Positions 62,314 to 64,000 of a DNA stretch of 64,000 nt are shown here, piece after piece. A program made the translations under genes and the position numbers. Below the pieces are notes generated by a model. It was not told where the DNA came from. It saw nothing but the letters and a program-made list of their open reading frames with translations, and did no database searches. Positions within the stretch are counted from its first letter, which is position 1. Every line of letters begins with the position of its first letter. The stretch is taken from the NCBI RefSeq assembly GCF_001425085.1, contig NZ_LMDN01000002.1:741555-805554 (forward strand), written 5' to 3'. The DNA comes from Leifsonia sp. Root4. GTDB taxonomy: Bacteria > Actinomycetota > Actinomycetes > Actinomycetales > Microbacteriaceae.

Positions 62314-63531
62314 TCAGTTGGCTGTGGGAATCGTGCCCACCTCTCGCTCCCAGCCGAGTCCGACTTCCAGCACGTCGGACTCCGTGCGGCCGATGATCTG
62401 CAGATTGCCGATGGCCAGAGCCGGCAGGTCGAGCGCGGAGAAGGGCGCGACGAGCCTGCCGAGTGCGTCCCGGTACGCGGTCTCGTCCGCTCCGACTGTC
62501 GGAGTCGGGCACCCCAACGTGTCGCTGACGAGCACATCGAAGCCTTCCATCCGCGCCAACAACTCGGCGCGTAACGCAGCGAGGGCATCCACCCCCGCCC
62601 TGTGCTCTGCTGCGGACACTCCGGATGCCGCAGCGAGCTTGGCGCGCACATTGGCACTGTAGGAGTCAGCGGCACGCGGGTATGTGCCTTCGTGGGTGCG
62701 CGTGACCTCGGCCCGGAACGACGGCCAGAAAGCGTCGAGCACCCCGTCCGGCACTGTGAACGGCCGGAGTTGCGCGCCACGGGCCCGCATCGGCTCCGTC
62801 GCTGCTGAACCCTCGATCACTCCGACGACGAGTCCGCGCAGAGGCCTGGCCGCCGCCGGCTTCTCACCGGTCAACGCCGCCCAGGCGAGCGCGGTGTCCG
62901 ATACCGATGCTGCCATCGGACCGACGACGTCAAACGATGGCGCCAACGGGGCGACGCCACGGGTGGGCACGCTGCCGGTGCGGGGCCGCAGCCCGACCAC
63001 CCCGCAGCAGGCCGCCGGCATCCGGATCGATCCGGCGGTGTCAGTCCCCAGCCCGATGCGGGCGATGCCGGCGGCGATGGCCGCGGCGGTTCCGCCGCTC
63101 GATCCGCCGGGGATCAACCCGGGGTGGCGCGGGTTCACCACATCACCCCAGTGCGGATTCTCGTTGCTGACCCCGTATGCGAACTCGTGCAGGTTGACCT
63201 TGGCCACGAGCATGGCTCCTGCAGCCTCGAGCCGCGAGACGCTGGGTGCCGTCTCGAGGGCGTCAAGCCCGCCGTAGAGCGCCGAGCCCCTGGTCGTGGG
63301 CAGGCCGGCGACATCGATCATGTCCTTCACCGCGAGCGTGAAGCCGTCGAGGATGCCGCGGGCAGGCACAGCGGTGGCGCGGGCACGCTCCATCGTGTCG
63401 GTGATCACGATGTTCGATGACTGGTGCAGGCGCATCGCCGACTCGGAGGAGCGAAGCGCACGGTGGCCGGCGCCCGCCGCGGCGAACTCGTCGTGGGCAG
63501 GGGGAATGGCTCGAACATCAGCGTTGGGCAT
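62314..63531 (-). CDS. Amidase (amidase-signature family)
   Basis: 405 residues from ATG 63531 (GTG 63549 would add six; no ribosome-binding site supports either). The Ser-cisSer-Lys triad is complete: catalytic Lys69 in FTLAVKDMIDVAGLP, cis-Ser in PGGSSGGTAAAIAAG (~144), nucleophile Ser in GLGTDTAGSIRMPA (~168). The C-terminal part (PFSALDLPALAIGNLQI) is shorter than in the common 450-480-residue members, which is seen in small-amide hydrolases. It probably hydrolyses an amide to acid and ammonia as part of the same catabolic module. It lies alone between the LysR gene and the rRNA operon terminators. Confidence 0.92.
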   Translation of the reverse strand: MPNADVRAIPPAHDEFAAAGAGHRALRSSESAMRLHQSSNIVITDTMERARATAVPARGILDGFTLAVKDMIDVAGLPTTRGSALYGGLDALETAPSVSRLEAAGAMLVAKVNLHEFAYGVSNENPHWGDVVNPRHPGLIPGGSSGGTAAAIAAGIARIGLGTDTAGSIRMPAACCGVVGLRPRTGSVPTRGVAPLAPSFDVVGPMAASVSDTALAWAALTGEKPAAARPLRGLVVGVIEGSAATEPMRARGAQLRPFTVPDGVLDAFWPSFRAEVTRTHEGTYPRAADSYSANVRAKLAAASGVSAAEHRAGVDALAALRAELLARMEGFDVLVSDTLGCPTPTVGADETAYRDALGRLVAPFSALDLPALAIGNLQIIGRTESDVLEVGLGWEREVGTIPTAN

Positions 63532-63571
63532 CACCACATCATGCACCACACGGCCGCAGTTGTTAACGGAA

Positions 63572-63601
63572 GAAGGCCACCCACGTGCGTGGGTGGCCTC
63601 T
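63572..63601 (-). terminator. Hairpin downstream of the rRNA operon (distal)
   Basis: AGGCCACCCACG and CGTGGGTGGCCT form a perfect 12-bp stem with a two-base loop (63574-63600). With the hairpin at 63617-63651 it forms a tandem pair that should stop rRNA transcription on the minus strand before the amidase gene. Confidence 0.82.
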
Positions 63602-63616
63602 GCTGGTGCTTAACGA

Positions 63617-63651
63617 AAGAAAGCCACCCCCTGGGGGGTGGCTTTCTTCCA
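63617..63651 (-). terminator. Hairpin directly after the 5S duplication (proximal)
   Basis: AAGAAAGCCACCCC pairs with GGGGTGGCTTTCTT around a short loop. It lies just downstream of the 5S block on the minus strand and is related in sequence to the terminator after the orphan 5S (GGCCACCC core). The right flank overlaps the left end of the 74-bp duplication. Confidence 0.88.
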
Positions 63652-63794
63652 AAGTAAGTCCGGCGGTGTCCTACTCTCCCACAGGGTCCCCCCTGCAGTA
63701 CCATCGGCGCAGAGAGTCTTTTCCAAAGTAAGTCCGGCGGTGTCCTACTCTCCCACAGGGTCCCCCCTGCAGTACCATCGGCGCAGAGAGTCTT
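63647..63794. repeat. Exact 74-bp tandem duplication covering the 3' half of the 5S gene
   Basis: Copy 1 is 63647-63720 and copy 2 is 63721-63794; both begin TTCCAAAGTAAGTCCGGCGG and end GCGCAGAGAGTCTT. No difference was found between them. Copy 1 therefore looks like a truncated 5S gene (its 3' ~62 nt) fused to the full gene. Confidence 0.95.
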
Positions 63795-63849
63795 AGCTTC
63801 CGGGTTCGGAATGTAACCGGGCGTTTCCCTCTCGCTATGGCCGCCGAAA
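63733..63849 (-). rRNA. rrf: 5S ribosomal RNA, operon copy
   Basis: About 117 nt on the minus strand, starting TGTTTCGGCGGCCATAGCG and ending GTAGGACACCGCCGGAC. It is preceded (at higher coordinates) by structured 23S-5S spacer sequence, so it belongs to an rRNA operon whose 23S and 16S lie beyond the right edge. Compared with the orphan copy it has compensated or single changes in helix I (GGCGGCC for GGTGGCC). Confidence 0.95.
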
Positions 63850-64000
63850 CACTCTTGATGTATTCAAGGTGAATCAAACAAACACAACGTCAACACCGTG
63901 AGCACCCAAGGGGTGCACAACCAGTGTTGGTTGTTTGTTTGGTTCTCGACCGTACATCGAGAACCACATAGTGGACGCAAGCATTCTCACGGACTTTCTC
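63850..64000 (-). other. 23S-5S spacer of an rRNA operon with processing stems
   Basis: The 151 bp to the right edge contain nested stem-loops: GCACCC/GGGTGC (63902-63916), ACAACC/GGTTGT (63917-63934), an outer CAAACAAACA / TGTTTGTTTG pairing (about 63876-63941), and a perfect GGTTCTCGA/TCGAGAACC hairpin (63941-63965). Such structures are typical of rRNA spacer processing sites. No recognisable 23S 3' end is inside the window. No gene is present. Confidence 0.7.

Noticed and set aside
63850..64000. Possible 3' end of 23S rRNA at the right edge
   Set aside because: The visible sequence is spacer-like with stem-loops, and no conserved 23S terminal helix could be identified.

Overview
The window is GC-rich, densely coded DNA from an actinomycete, most probably a member of the Microbacteriaceae. 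The reasons are strong G/C bias at third codon positions, many GTG starts, the actinobacterial 5S rRNA sequence, a RamB-type acetate regulator, a DUF3516 helicase, and constant recurrence of the heptamer GGATGCC. No organism name can be fixed from the sequence alone.

Layout. 1-8513 is the edge of a cell-surface polysaccharide region. It holds two acyltransferase-3/SGNH O-acetyltransferases (one cut by the left edge), an OpgC-like acyltransferase, a decayed IS3-family element carrying a 7-bp microsatellite, UDP-glucose dehydrogenase and a VanZ-like protein. 8723-18261 is a sugar or polyol uptake and catabolism operon (Gfo/Idh/MocA dehydrogenase, ABC ATPase, two permeases, lipoprotein binding protein, two TIM-barrel isomerases/epimerases) divergent from a ROK repressor. 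A nested palindrome lies between them. 18598-29960 is a mixed stretch: YqaJ-like nuclease, a third acyltransferase/SGNH protein, hydrolase, secreted M28 peptidase, quinone-reductase-like enzyme overlapping a photolyase, an ArsR-type regulator divergent from an MFS exporter, and a GNAT acetylase. 30166-33366 is the glyoxylate shunt (aceA, aceB). 33644-39601 is a polyamine-type ABC transporter (potA-D-B-C) with a downstream amidohydrolase. 39628-42306 carries a GH16-like protein and a RamB-like regulator, the probable controller of aceA/aceB. 42358-55813 contains the DUF3516 helicase, RNase HI, PnuC, a DUF3054 protein, a Cys/Met-metabolism PLP enzyme, a YyaL-type thioredoxin-fold protein, a flavin monooxygenase, a SufS-like desulfurase and an FMN reductase. 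55951-63849 is a self-contained amino-acid utilisation module (Asp/Glu racemase, ABC transporter, amidohydrolase, LysR regulator, amidase) lying between two 5S rRNA genes in the same orientation. The right edge runs into the 23S-5S spacer of an rRNA operon read on the minus strand.

The most unusual material is not a single gene. Several families of short, palindromic, dispersed repeats fill the intergenic gaps and in places have been absorbed into reading frames: a 10-residue insert directly before the metal-site segment of isocitrate lyase, about 30 residues in the helicase, and the N-terminal tail of a TIM-barrel enzyme. Other notable structures are a 16-bp inverted repeat that carries the start codons of two divergent genes, an exact 74-bp tandem duplication of the 3' half of the 5S gene, and the bracketing of a catabolic module by 5S genes.

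I saw no CRISPR array, no tRNA gene, no prophage and no complete transposon. I found no gene set that is clearly a new defence or biosynthetic system.
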